From positions 868,001-932,000 of the forward strand of contig CAVZFL010000002.1 in assembly GCA_963774555.1 (NCBI GenBank): a DNA stretch of 64,000 nt, in the 5' to 3' direction. Shown piece by piece: positions 6,614 through 15,198 of the stretch; position 1 is the stretch's first letter, and each line of letters opens with the position of its first letter. The stretch is from VRUE01 sp963774555 (lineage in GTDB: Bacteria > Actinomycetota > Thermoleophilia > Solirubrobacterales > 70-9). A program made the position numbers and the translations under genes. The notes below the pieces were generated by a model. The model saw nothing but the letters and a program-made list of their open reading frames with translations, was not told where the DNA came from and made no database searches.

Positions 6614-6748
6614 CTACTCCGGCGGCTCCTCGTCGAACATGCGGCGCCAGACGAAGGCGGCGATGCGGGTGGCGACGATGCTGGCGAGAGCGCTGCTCGC
6701 GGCGAGCACGCCGCTCCAGACGAGACGTTTGACGATGTCGTTGTCCAT
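6614..6748 (-). CDS. 44-residue membrane protein, DUF4235-like
   Basis: ATG at 6748 to TAG at 6614 encodes MDNDIVKRLVWSGVLAASSA followed by a hydrophobic run to IAAFVWRRMF and the acidic end DEEPPE. One or two short membrane segments with a trailing W-R-R motif resemble DUF4235 proteins, which commonly accompany DUF3618 and holin-X. The following gene starts one base after the stop, which supports translation. It heads the three-gene envelope operon. Confidence 0.7.
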   Translation of the reverse strand: MDNDIVKRLVWSGVLAASSALASIVATRIAAFVWRRMFDEEPPE

Positions 6749-6764
6749 CGGGCCCCGACCTTAC

Positions 6765-7367
6765 CTATCGGGGCTCGAGACCGTCGCAGATTGTCGCCAC
6801 CAGCAAGGACTTTGCCTCGTCGAAGTCGGTGTCGGCGGCGGGGATCACCTCGAAGATCCAGCCGGAGAGCAGCTGCTCGACCGCACCGTAGAAGGCCATC
6901 GAGGCGAAGGTGGGGTCGATGTCGAGGCGGAAGACACCGGCCTCCTGGCCGTCGGCGACGATCTTGGCGATCGAGTCGTAGGCGCGGCGGATCTCCGCCA
7001 GGTGGGTGCGGCCGAAGGAGTTGGCCGCCCGCGTCACCTCGACGATGATCACCTTCATCAGCTCCGGGTCGTAGCGGTAGGAGTCGACGATGAAGCCGGC
7101 CACCGCTTCCAGCTTGGCCCGCGGCGAGGCCCCCTCGCGGTCGGCCTCCTCGATCGCGGCCAGCAGCAGCGACCAGCGCTCGCTGAAGAGCTCGTTCAGC
7201 ACCTCGTCCTTGGACTTGAAGTAGTGGTAGACGAGCCCGTAGGCGACCCCGGCCTCGTCGGCGATGTCGGACACCCGGGTCGAGTGGAAGCCCTGGCGGG
7301 CGAAGACGCGGATCGCCGCGTCGAGGATCTGGCGGCGCTTGTCGACCGGCGGTGCCTTGGACGCCAT
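6765..7367 (-). CDS. TetR family transcriptional regulator
   Basis: A 200-residue TetR regulator: N-terminal HTH (KRRQILDAAIRVFARQGF ... ISDIADEAGVAYGLVYHYFKSKDEVL, about residues 10-58) and an all-helical ligand domain of the FadR/AcnR-like type. The ATG at 7367 overlaps the nitrilase stop codon (TGATG), so the two genes are translationally coupled. A palindrome TGACTGACCAGTCA upstream of the operon (8247-8260) is a plausible own operator, and a related perfect palindrome precedes the SDR gene at 37 kb. Ligand unknown; acyl-CoA is a reasonable guess from the neighbourhood. Confidence 0.88.
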   Translation of the reverse strand: MASKAPPVDKRRQILDAAIRVFARQGFHSTRVSDIADEAGVAYGLVYHYFKSKDEVLNELFSERWSLLLAAIEEADREGASPRAKLEAVAGFIVDSYRYDPELMKVIIVEVTRAANSFGRTHLAEIRRAYDSIAKIVADGQEAGVFRLDIDPTFASMAFYGAVEQLLSGWIFEVIPAADTDFDEAKSLLVATICDGLEPR

Positions 7368-8201
7368 CAGGCGCGAGCCTCCACCAAGCGCGGCCAGACG
7401 TAGGCCGCGGGCCGCCGGCTGGCGAGAGACGGCAGCGTCTCGCGCACCGTCTCCTGAACGTCGAAGCTCGAGCTCGGCGGCGACGAAGCACTCCTCGGCG
7501 CGGGTCGCAAGGGAGAGGACGACGCCCCAGGGATCGACGATCATCGAGTGGCCGTAGGAGTCGAAGTGCGGCGGCGCAACGCCAACCTGGTTGGGGGCGA
7601 GGACGAAGGCCTGGCTCTCGATCGCCCGCGCTCGCAGCAGGACTTCCCAGTGGTCCTTGCCGGTGGCGCTGGTGAACGCCGACGGAACGGCGAGGATACC
7701 GGCGCCGCGCAGGGCGAGGATCCGGTACAGCTCCGGGAAGCGCAGGTCATAACAGACGCTGAGGCCAATCGTGGTGTCGCCGAGGGGCGCGGTGACGATC
7801 TCCTCACCGGCCTCCTCGTGGGCGGACTCGCGGTAGCGGACGCCGCCCGCCTCGACGTCGAACATGTGGATCTTGCGGTAGGTAGCGAGGTCCTCGCCGT
7901 CGGCTCCGATCAGCACCGAGGTGTTGAACGCCTTGCCGGCCGGACCCTGCTCGGCGATGCTCCCCGCCAGCAGGCTAACGCCCAGCTCGCGCGCCCAGGC
8001 CCGGGCGGCGCTGAGGCTGGGCCCGTCGAGCGCCTCCGCCCCGGCGATCAGCTCCTCGCCGGCAGCGAGCAGGTTCCACTTCTCCGGCAGCGCGATCAGC
8101 TCGGCGCCGTCGGCCGCGGCCGCGCGCACGAGCCGCTCCGCCGCCTCCAGGTTCCGCGCCTTGTCGTTGGTCGAGTTGAGCTGTACAACCGCTGCGCGCA
8201 A
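7367..8201 (-). CDS. Carbon-nitrogen hydrolase (nitrilase superfamily, Nit2-like), frameshifted near C-terminus
   Basis: Nitrilase-fold hydrolase with the Glu-Lys-Cys triad Glu40 (LPEKW), Lys110 (YRKIHMFD) and Cys150 (LSVCYDLRFPE). Members hydrolyse amides such as alpha-ketoglutaramate or deaminated glutathione. After residue ~245 the frame moves: as written it runs on into the TetR gene and would give a 478-residue fusion. Dropping one A at 7464/7465 restores the expected end (VQETVRETLPSLASRRPAAYVWPRL) and a 277-residue protein stopping exactly at the TetR start. I treat the fusion as an artefact or fresh mutation. Confidence 0.85.
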
Positions 8202-8246
8202 GAGTTCCTCACGATCTCCCAGGGGCTACGCACGCCCCGTGCTGGC

Positions 8247-8260
8247 TGACTGACCAGTCA
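8247..8260. promoter_or_regulatory. TetR-type operator palindrome
   Basis: TGACTGACCAGTCA matches its own reverse complement at 12 of 14 positions and lies 46 bp upstream of the nitrilase-TetR operon. It has the TGAC-N-GTCA form of many acyl-CoA-responsive TetR operators. The same motif occurs as a perfect palindrome at 36990-37007. Confidence 0.55.
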
Positions 8261-8304
8261 ATCAGTTTGCTCAGTATAGGTGGACGATCCGCCGCGACTT
8301 GGGC

Positions 8305-9144
8305 TCAAAGGCCCATGACGCGCGCGACGAGGCGATCGAAGATCGGCGTCGGGATGAAGATCTTGGCCCTGGCCTGGACCTTGGCGTCGAGGCCGACCAG
8401 GTAGCGAGCCCTCGGGCGGCGCGCCGCGAGGGCGTGCTCGATCACGTCGGCGACCTTGGCCGGCGGGATGCCGCGCTCGGCAAGGTCCTTGACGACCTTG
8501 CGGTAGCGGCCGATCGCCGTGCCGTAGAGCTCTTCGCGCGCGGGAGAGCGGGTGCCGAGCTCGTCGGCCTCGCGCTCGCCGCGGTCCCAGATGGCGGTGT
8601 CGATCGAGCCCGGCTCGACCACCGAGACGGATATCCCCCATGGGCGCAGCTCCTGGCGGAAGACGTCGCCGACCGCCTCGACCCCGAACTTCGCCGCGTG
8701 GTAGGCGCCGGTCAGCGGGAAGGCGATGCGGCCGCCGATCGAGCTGACGAAGACGATGCGGCCGCGGGCGCTGCGGATCTGCGGCAGCAGCGCCTGTGTC
8801 ACCGCGACCTGCCCGGTCAGGTTGACCTCGATCTGGCGCCGGAAGTCCTCGATCGGGATCGTCTCCAGCGGGCTCGGAATGGCGACGCCGGCGTTGTTGA
8901 CGAGGCCGTCGAGGCCGGCGCCGCCGACCTCGCCGGCGATCCGCTCGGCGACCGCGGCAATCGCCTCGGCATCGGTGACGTCGAGCATCACCGGGGTCAA
9001 CCGCTCCGAGCCCTCCGCCCGCAGCGACTCCGCGTCCTCCTCCCTGCGCACCCCGGCGAACACCCGCCAGCCCTCTGAGTCGAGCCGCAGCGCCGTCGCC
9101 CTGCCAATCCCGGTCGAAGAGCCTGTGACCAGCGCCGATCGCAC
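8305..9144 (-). CDS. Short-chain dehydrogenase/reductase
   Basis: A 279-residue SDR with the NAD(P)-binding TGSSTGIG motif at the N-terminus, NNAG (DGLVNNAGVAI), the active-site serine in VFVSSIGG and the YHAAK catalytic Tyr/Lys. The GTG at 9144 directly precedes the first strand (VRSALVTG); the longer open frame upstream is inside a palindromic repeat. The C-terminal ~80 residues (RARYLVGLDAKVQAR) resemble SDRs acting on retinoid- or lipid-like substrates. It is divergent from the cyclase-AAA gene. Confidence 0.9.
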   Translation of the reverse strand: MRSALVTGSSTGIGRATALRLDSEGWRVFAGVRREEDAESLRAEGSERLTPVMLDVTDAEAIAAVAERIAGEVGGAGLDGLVNNAGVAIPSPLETIPIEDFRRQIEVNLTGQVAVTQALLPQIRSARGRIVFVSSIGGRIAFPLTGAYHAAKFGVEAVGDVFRQELRPWGISVSVVEPGSIDTAIWDRGEREADELGTRSPAREELYGTAIGRYRKVVKDLAERGIPPAKVADVIEHALAARRPRARYLVGLDAKVQARAKIFIPTPIFDRLVARVMGL

Positions 9145-9161
9145 CCGGCCCAGGCTACAGC

Positions 9162-9200
9162 GGTCGCATTTCCCGCCGCTATGCGGGGAAAGGTGCGACC
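9162..9200. repeat. Intergenic palindrome, copy A
   Basis: GGTCGCA pairs with TGCGACC and TTTCCC with GGGAAA around a CCGCTATGCGG centre. The layout is the same as copy B 30 bp further on, but with paired base changes. Confidence 0.6.
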
Positions 9201-9230
9201 CCAAATGGCAGACGGGATGAGCGATCTGTT

Positions 9231-9273
9231 GCGGTCGTACTTCCCGCCGCTATGCGGCGGGAAGTACGACCGC
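9231..9273. repeat. Intergenic perfect palindrome, copy B
   Basis: A 20-bp stem (9231-9250 with 9254-9273) with no mismatch and a TAT loop, with GCGGTCGTAC at its left end. It lies between two divergent genes, so it cannot be an ordinary 3' terminator for either. Confidence 0.75.
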
Positions 9274-9319
9274 ACGGGTTGACGGGCGTAACCTTTCTCG
9301 AGTCTTGAACGGAATCGGC

Positions 9320-12300
9320 ATGGACGACGGTGAGCGCAAGCAGGTGACGGTGCTGTTCGCCGACGTGAGCGGATCGATGGACTTGGCCGAGGGGCAGGAT
9401 CCGGAGGAGTGGCGCAAGGTGATGCAGCGCTTCTTCGCCATCCTCGCCGAGGCGGTCGAGCGCTTCGAGGGCACCGTCGACAAGTTCACCGGCGACGGGA
9501 TCATGGCCGTCTTCGGCGCGCCCGTCGCCCACGAGGACCACGCGCGGCGCGCCTGCTACGCGGCCCTGCGGGTGCTGGACGACGTCGCCGCCTACGCGGC
9601 CGAGCTGCGCCGCGAGCAGGGCCTCAACTTCTCCACCCGGATCGGGGTCAACTCGGGTGAGGTCGTGGTCGGGGCGATCGGCGTCGGCGGCGAGGGCGAG
9701 TACACGGCGATCGGCCACACGGTCGGCCTCGCCCAGCGCATGGAGGCGCTGGCCGAGCCCGGCACCGCCTACGTGACCGAGAGCACCGCCGGGCTCATCG
9801 GCAGCTTCCTCGAGCTGAAGGAGCTGGGCGAGTTCGAGATCAAGGGAGCCAGCCAGCCCGTCGACGTCTTCGAGCTGGCCGGCATCGGCGCCGCCCGCTC
9901 GCGCCTCGACCTCTCCCGCGAGCGCGGCTTCTCGCGCTTCGTCGGCCGCGAGCGGGAGATGGCGACGCTGGAAGAGGCGCTGGGGCGGGCGGAGGCCGGC
10001 GCCGGTGCGGTGGTCGGGATCGTCGCCGAGGCTGGCGTCGGCAAGAGCCGGCTCACCCACGAGTTCGCCGAACGCTGCCGCGAGCGCGGCCACGAGGTCT
10101 TCGAGGCCCAGGCGCAGGCCCACGGCCGCTCGATCCCGCTGATGCCGGTACTGCAGATGCTGCGCGCCTATTTCGGCATCGGCGACCGCGAGCCCGAGCG
10201 CCTCACCCGCGAGAAGATCGCCGGGCGGGCACTGCTGCTCGATCCCGGGTTCGGCGAGGACCTGCCCCTGCTCTTCGACTTCCTCGGCGTCCCCGACCCC
10301 GAGCACCCCGTGGCCCAGATGCGCCCCGAGGCCAGGCAACGCGCGCTGAGCCGCATCGTCTGTCACCTGATCGACGCGCCGCGGCGCAAGCACACGGTCG
10401 TGCTCGTGATCGAGGACCTGCACTGGATCGACGAGAGCAGCGAGGCAATGCTGGCCGAGATGGTGGCGGCGCTGGAAGGCACCAAAACGCTGGCGGTGGT
10501 CAACTTCCGTCCCGAATACGAGCTCGACTGGAGCGGCGCGCCGGTCTACCGCGGACTCGCCCTCGCACCATTGGGCCAGGCCGACACCCGTGAGCTCCTG
10601 CGCGACCTCGCCGGCGAAGACCCCTCGCTGGACGGCCTCGAGGAGCCGATCCACGCCCGCACCGCCGGCAACCCCTTCTTCGTCGAGGAGATCGTCCGCG
10701 AGCTGGTCGAGGCCGGCCACTTCGAGGGGGAGCGCGGCGCCTACCGCCTCGTCCGCCCGGTCGAGGAGGCGGGAGTGCCGGCGACGGTCCAGGCGGTGCT
10801 CGCCGCCCGCATCGACCGCCTCGAGCCGCAGGCCAAGCAGCTGCTCCAGGTCGCCTCGGTGGTCGGCAAGGAGGTCGGGGCACGGGCGCTGGGGCTGACC
10901 GCCGGCCTCGACGAGGAGCAGCTCAATCCCGCCCTCTGCGAGCTGGTCGACGGCGGCTACCTCTACGAAGCCGAGCTCTATCCCGAGCGGGTGCTGGCCT
11001 TCCGCCACCCGCTGACCCAGGAGGTCGCCTACGGAACCCAGCTGGCGGACCGGCGCGCCACCACCCACGCCGCCGCCGCCCGGGCGCTGGTCGAGCTCGA
11101 GCCCGAGCGCATGGACGAGCTTGCGGCGCTGGTCGCCCACCACATGGAAGCCGGGCGCGAGCCCCTCGAAGCGGCGCGCTGGTCGGCCCGCGCCGCGCAC
11201 TGGGCCGGACACACGCGGCCCCAGGACGCGCTGCGACTGTGGCAGCAGGTGACGAACCTGGTCGACGAGCTGGAGGAGGACGAGGAGACGACCGCCCTTG
11301 CGGTCTCCTCCCGCCTGCTGCAGCTCGAATACGCCTGGCGGCTGGGCATGGACCGCGAACAGGCCGACGCCCTCGCCGCCGAGGCGAGCGAGATCGCCGA
11401 GCGCACCGGCGACGTGCACTCGCTGGCCCTGCTGGCGTTGCTGACCAAGGCCACCCCCGGTCGCACGGAGCACTCGGCGGAATGGATCGCCGCCGCCGAG
11501 GAGGCGATCGGGCTGGCCGACGAAGCCGGCGACCCGGCGCTGCGGATCGCCGTTCGCAGCGGCAGCGCCTACGCCTTCATGTGCGCTGGAGACCTCGACG
11601 GCCTGGAACGGACGGCCGAGGAGCTGCTCGAGCTCGCCGGTGAGGATCCGAGTCTCGGAGCCGGGATCGTTGTCGACTGCCCCGCTGCCTGGGGGTTGAT
11701 GGCGAGGGCGGTGGCGCTGCGCGAGCGCGACCGCCCCGAGGAAGCCGGGCAGCTGCTCGACGAGGCGCTGCGTCTGGCCGCCGAGCACGACGACCCCGAG
11801 ACAGCGGGCTGGGCGCGGGGGTCGAAAGGCCTGCTGCTGGCGGACCGCGGCGAGACCGAGGCGGCACTGGCGCTGGCGCGCCGCAACTGCGAGCTGACCG
11901 AGCAGCTCGGCGACGTCTTCTCGCGCAGCACGGCGCTGACCTCGATGGCCTACGTGCAGGTCTCAGCCGCAGAATTCAGCGAGGCGCTGGAGACGATCGA
12001 GCTGGCCGACCGCCTCTACCGCGAGGCGATGGGGTCCGGCGGGGAGACCGAGGCCTGGCGCTCCACCCTGCGTGCCCGCGCCCTGCTCGGCCTCGGCCGC
12101 GACGCCGAGGCGCTCGAGGAGGCGGAATGGGCGGCCGCCACGGCCGAGCGGCGCGGAATGGGCTGGCAGATCCCGACCGCCCTCCATGCCCTCGCCCAGG
12201 CCCGCGCGGCAGCCGGCTCCGCGGGCGTCGAGGAGGCGCTTGAAGGGGCGGCGAAGGCGGCGACGCGCCGTCAGCATCTGATGACGCTGCGCAAAATCGA

Positions 12301-12337
12301 GGCCGATCGCAGCTCGCTGCTGGCGGCGGCGCGCTGA
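9320..12337 (+). CDS. Adenylate/guanylate cyclase-like domain fused to AAA ATPase and TPR-type repeats
   Basis: A 1,005-residue signalling protein from ATG 9320 (a TTG at 9305 is possible). Residues ~8-165 are a class III nucleotide cyclase homology domain with both metal aspartates (LFADVSGS, TGDGIMAVFG). The usual transition-state Asn is replaced by Gly (HTVGLAQRME), so activity is doubtful. Residues ~205-430 are an AAA_16-type ATPase with Walker A AEAGVGKS and Walker B LVIEDLHW. The rest is a long helical-repeat region like that of LuxR/MalT-type STAND proteins, but without a C-terminal HTH. Such proteins are thought to act as ATP-driven sensors. It stands alone on the plus strand. Confidence 0.9.
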   Translation: MDDGERKQVTVLFADVSGSMDLAEGQDPEEWRKVMQRFFAILAEAVERFEGTVDKFTGDGIMAVFGAPVAHEDHARRACYAALRVLDDVAAYAAELRREQGLNFSTRIGVNSGEVVVGAIGVGGEGEYTAIGHTVGLAQRMEALAEPGTAYVTESTAGLIGSFLELKELGEFEIKGASQPVDVFELAGIGAARSRLDLSRERGFSRFVGREREMATLEEALGRAEAGAGAVVGIVAEAGVGKSRLTHEFAERCRERGHEVFEAQAQAHGRSIPLMPVLQMLRAYFGIGDREPERLTREKIAGRALLLDPGFGEDLPLLFDFLGVPDPEHPVAQMRPEARQRALSRIVCHLIDAPRRKHTVVLVIEDLHWIDESSEAMLAEMVAALEGTKTLAVVNFRPEYELDWSGAPVYRGLALAPLGQADTRELLRDLAGEDPSLDGLEEPIHARTAGNPFFVEEIVRELVEAGHFEGERGAYRLVRPVEEAGVPATVQAVLAARIDRLEPQAKQLLQVASVVGKEVGARALGLTAGLDEEQLNPALCELVDGGYLYEAELYPERVLAFRHPLTQEVAYGTQLADRRATTHAAAARALVELEPERMDELAALVAHHMEAGREPLEAARWSARAAHWAGHTRPQDALRLWQQVTNLVDELEEDEETTALAVSSRLLQLEYAWRLGMDREQADALAAEASEIAERTGDVHSLALLALLTKATPGRTEHSAEWIAAAEEAIGLADEAGDPALRIAVRSGSAYAFMCAGDLDGLERTAEELLELAGEDPSLGAGIVVDCPAAWGLMARAVALRERDRPEEAGQLLDEALRLAAEHDDPETAGWARGSKGLLLADRGETEAALALARRNCELTEQLGDVFSRSTALTSMAYVQVSAAEFSEALETIELADRLYREAMGSGGETEAWRSTLRARALLGLGRDAEALEEAEWAAATAERRGMGWQIPTALHALAQARAAAGSAGVEEALEGAAKAATRRQHLMTLRKIEADRSSLLAAAR

Positions 12338-12340
12338 GAC

Positions 12341-13087
12341 CTAACTGCGGCTGGCGCGGTGGCGCTCGAGCTCGGCGACCATCAGCTTGGTGTGCAGGGC
12401 GGCGATCAGGTCCTGGAGGGGCTGGGCGCCGGATTCGAGCATCTCGACCACGCGCTCGGGTGAGACCTCGCCGGCGAGGCGCTCCATCACCATGCCGACC
12501 TCCTCGCGGACGAGGTCTTCGATCGCGGTCTTGTAGCGCAGGGTGTCGTAGACGGTGAAGCCGATCTGCTCGTCGTAGCCGCCGGCGCGAAAGCGGCTGA
12601 TCGCCTCGATGATCTTGATGTCGGAGGGCGAGTAGCCGCGGCTGTTGGGGCTGAGGACCTCGAGCTTCTCGAGCCGGTCGAGCACCTCCTTGGGGACGCC
12701 GTAGCGCTCGCGCACCTCGGCGGCGCTGGTGCGGGTGCGCTCGCCGGCGAGGGCGCGGTCGAGGATGCGGTCCTCGAGCTCGACCAGGGCGCGGGCGCGC
12801 TCGGGGTCCTCGTCGAGCACCGACTTGATCGCCTTCAGCGGCATGAAGCGCTCCTCCTGCAGCTGCTTGATCAGCTTGATCCGGTCGACGAACTCGGGCG
12901 GGTAGTAGGCCATGTTGCGGCTGGTCTTGACCGGCTCCGGCAGCAGCCCCTCGCGCAGGTAGTGCTTGATCGTCGGCACCGGCACGCCGGAGGCCTCGGC
13001 CAGCTCCCCCATCCGCAGCAGGTCCCCATCGGGCCGACGGGACGAAAACCCCCCTATATCGACCGAAATCGGCCCGTCGGCGCTCAT
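12341..13087 (-). CDS. MerR family regulator with duplicated HTH
   Basis: A 248-residue regulator. Residues ~25-95 form a MerR HTH (MGELAEASGVPVPTIKHYLREGLLP ... NMAYYPPEFVDRIKLIKQLQEE). Residues ~125-185 look like a second MerR-type winged helix (RYGVPKEVLDRLEKLEVLSPNSRGYSPSDIKIIEAI). It is the last gene of the acyl-CoA operon; its ATG overlaps the stop of the CoA-transferase gene by 4 nt. Liu operons for leucine/isovalerate breakdown in other bacteria are controlled by the MerR-type LiuR, so control of this pathway is a reasonable inference, although the duplicated architecture differs. Confidence 0.88.
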   Translation of the reverse strand: MSADGPISVDIGGFSSRRPDGDLLRMGELAEASGVPVPTIKHYLREGLLPEPVKTSRNMAYYPPEFVDRIKLIKQLQEERFMPLKAIKSVLDEDPERARALVELEDRILDRALAGERTRTSAAEVRERYGVPKEVLDRLEKLEVLSPNSRGYSPSDIKIIEAISRFRAGGYDEQIGFTVYDTLRYKTAIEDLVREEVGMVMERLAGEVSPERVVEMLESGAQPLQDLIAALHTKLMVAELERHRASRS

Positions 13088-14321
13088 GCGCGGAAGGTGG
13101 CGGCTGCGTCGGCGCTGGGGCCGGCGGCCGCGCCGGACTCCATCATCGCGGCGATCTCCTCGTCGGAGTAGCCGGCCTCGCGCAGGACCTCCTCGGTGTG
13201 CTCGCCGAAGGCCGGCGCCGGGCGGGTCGGGTCGGCGGGGGTGCGGCTCATCTTCACCGGGGCGCCGAGCTGGCGCACCGGGCCGAGACCCGGCTGCTCC
13301 ATCTCGACCACCATCTGGCGGGCGCGGACGAGCTCGGAGTCGAGCGCCTCGTCGATGTCGAGCACCGGCTCGATGCAGCAGTCGTGCTCGTCGTTGAAGG
13401 CCTTCCACTCGTCGCGGCTGCGGGAGCGGAAGACCTCGGCGACCTGCGCGCCAGGCGTCCGAGCCCGGCGCCTCGAACTGCACCTCGATCAGGTCGGGAC
13501 GCTCGACGCCGTTGCAGAAGGCGGCCCAGAACTTCGGCTCCAGCGCGCCGCAGCTGACCCAGCCGTCGGCGGCCTCGTAGGGCAGGTAACAGAGCAGGCC
13601 GCCGGCGAGCTGCTGCTCGCCGCGCCGCGGCACCTCGCCGTCGCAGAAGTAGCGGCCGGCGACCATCGCCAGCCAGGAGAGGGCGCCGTCGGCCATCGAG
13701 ACGTCGACCATCTGGCCCTCGCCGGAGCGCCGGCGCTCGTGCAGCGCCGCCATCACCCCGAAGGCCGCCATCAGGCGCGCCGCCGCCGAGGTCGGCGATC
13801 TGGCCGCCCGACTGCACCGGCGGGCCGTCCTTGGCGCCGGTCAGCCCGAGCAGGCCGACCAGGCCGAGGTAGTTCATGTCGTGGCCGGCGCGCTGGGTGT
13901 AGGGGCCGTCCTGGCCGTAGCCGGTGATCGCGCAGAAGACGATCGCCGGGTTGGCCTCGCGCATGCGCTCGTAGCCGACGCCGAGCCGGTCGAGGACGCC
14001 GGGGCGGAAGCCGTCGAGGACGACGTCGTGGCGTTCGACCAGGCGCAGCAGCGCCTCGCGCCCTGCCTCGCTCTTCAGGTCGAGCCGGACCGAGCGCTTG
14101 CCGCGGTTGAGCGAGAGGTAGAGGGCCGAGCGCGTGCCCAGCTCCTGCTGCTCGTCCGTGCCGTAGTAGGGCGGCGCCCAGCGGATGTAGTCGCCCATGC
14201 CGGTGTCCTCGACCTTGAGCACCTCGGCGCCGAGGTCGGCGAGCAGCAGCGAGCAGAAGCCCCCCGGCAGCAGCCGGGTCAGGTCGAGGACCTTGACGTC
14301 GCTAAGCGGGAGATCGCTCAC
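13084..14321 (-). CDS. CaiB/BaiF CoA-transferase family, alpha-methylacyl-CoA racemase-like (two frameshifts)
   Basis: Class III CoA-transferase fold. The N-terminal ~175 residues read cleanly (LDLTRLLPGGFCSLLLADLGAEVLKVED); His147-Asp148 in AGHDMNYLG and the later ADLGGG aspartate match the catalytic His and Asp of alpha-methylacyl-CoA racemases, which invert 2-methyl-branched acyl-CoAs. Extra bases near 13774 and 13448 split the rest over three frames. Removing both gives 411 residues, family length, ending in EEVLREAGYSDEEI. The start overlaps the BKACE gene by 20 nt and the end overlaps MerR by 4 nt, as expected for a functional operon member. Confidence 0.82.
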
Positions 14322-15198
14322 GCTTCGGCACTCCCAGCAGCTCGCGCGCTTCGGCGACGCTGGCGACGCTGCGTCCCACGTCTTCGGCCATCTGCCGCGC
14401 CTTGGCGATCAGGTCGCCGTTGGAGCGGCACATCTCGCCGTTCGGCAGGTAGAGGTTGTCCTCGACCCCGGCGCGGACGTTGCCGCCCAGCACCAGCGCC
14501 GCGCCGAGCAGTTTCCACTGGTCGCGGGAGATGCCGATCACCTGCCACTGGTTCTCGCCCTCGGCCCCGCCGGGAATCTGGTCCGACATGAAGGCGACGT
14601 TGCGGGGCGTCGGCCGGATGCCGCCGTTGACCCCCATCACCAGCGAGATCTGCAGCGGCGTGCGCTCCAGCAGCCCCATGTCGATCAGCGGGTCGAGGTT
14701 GGCGACGTGGCCGGCGTCGAAGCACTCGTGCTCGGGCTTGATCCCCAGCTCCTTCATCGCGGTGAGGAACTCGATGATCGTGTCGAAGCTGTTCTCGAAG
14801 ACCGCCTTGAAGACGAAGTCCTTGCGCCGCGAGGAGTACTTGGCGTAGTTCATCGAGCTCATGTTGAGCGCGGCGACGTCGGGCCGCAGCGCCCGCAGGT
14901 ACTCGATTCGCTTCTCGATCGGGATGCCGATCGCGCCGGTGGAGTAGTTGACGATCACGTCGCCGACCTCGGCCAGGATCGCCTCGGTGATCGCGCGGAA
15001 GTCCTCGATCTCGTACGACGGCGTGCCGTCGGGTTTGCGGGCGTGGATGTGGATCTGCGAGGCGCCCTCGTCGACCGCCCGCCGCGCCTCCGCCGCGTAC
15101 TCCTCGGGCGTGTAGGGGATCGCCGGGCACTGGTCGCGGTTGGCGATCACCCCGCTGATCGAGCAGCTGATGACTACGGGATCGTCGAACGAGCTCAT
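14302..15198 (-). CDS. BKACE (3-keto-5-aminohexanoate cleavage enzyme) family protein
   Basis: A 298-residue DUF849/BKACE enzyme. The family condenses a beta-keto acid with acetyl-CoA and cleaves it to acetoacetate plus a new CoA ester, using zinc. Visible marks are the early SCSISG strand, the zinc-site QIHIHAR motif, the ST.GAIGIP segment and the VRAGVEDNLYLPNGEM loop near the C-terminus. It sits between the carboxylase beta gene (4-nt overlap) and the CoA-transferase gene. In a liu-type pathway HMG-CoA lyase normally makes acetoacetate; BKACE could act on a related keto acid here. The substrate cannot be read from sequence. Confidence 0.9.
   Translation of the reverse strand: MSSFDDPVVISCSISGVIANRDQCPAIPYTPEEYAAEARRAVDEGASQIHIHARKPDGTPSYEIEDFRAITEAILAEVGDVIVNYSTGAIGIPIEKRIEYLRALRPDVAALNMSSMNYAKYSSRRKDFVFKAVFENSFDTIIEFLTAMKELGIKPEHECFDAGHVANLDPLIDMGLLERTPLQISLVMGVNGGIRPTPRNVAFMSDQIPGGAEGENQWQVIGISRDQWKLLGAALVLGGNVRAGVEDNLYLPNGEMCRSNGDLIAKARQMAEDVGRSVASVAEARELLGVPKRERSPA

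Noticed and set aside
9179..11788. 869-residue open frame on the minus strand
   Set aside because: It lies wholly antisense to the cyclase-AAA-TPR gene, has Leu/Gly/Arg-rich composition and no domain; a high-GC shadow frame.
12341..13771. Fusion of CoA-transferase and MerR as one 476-residue protein
   Set aside because: The joined frame results from the two single-base insertions in the CoA-transferase gene; the MerR has its own ATG with a 4-nt overlap.
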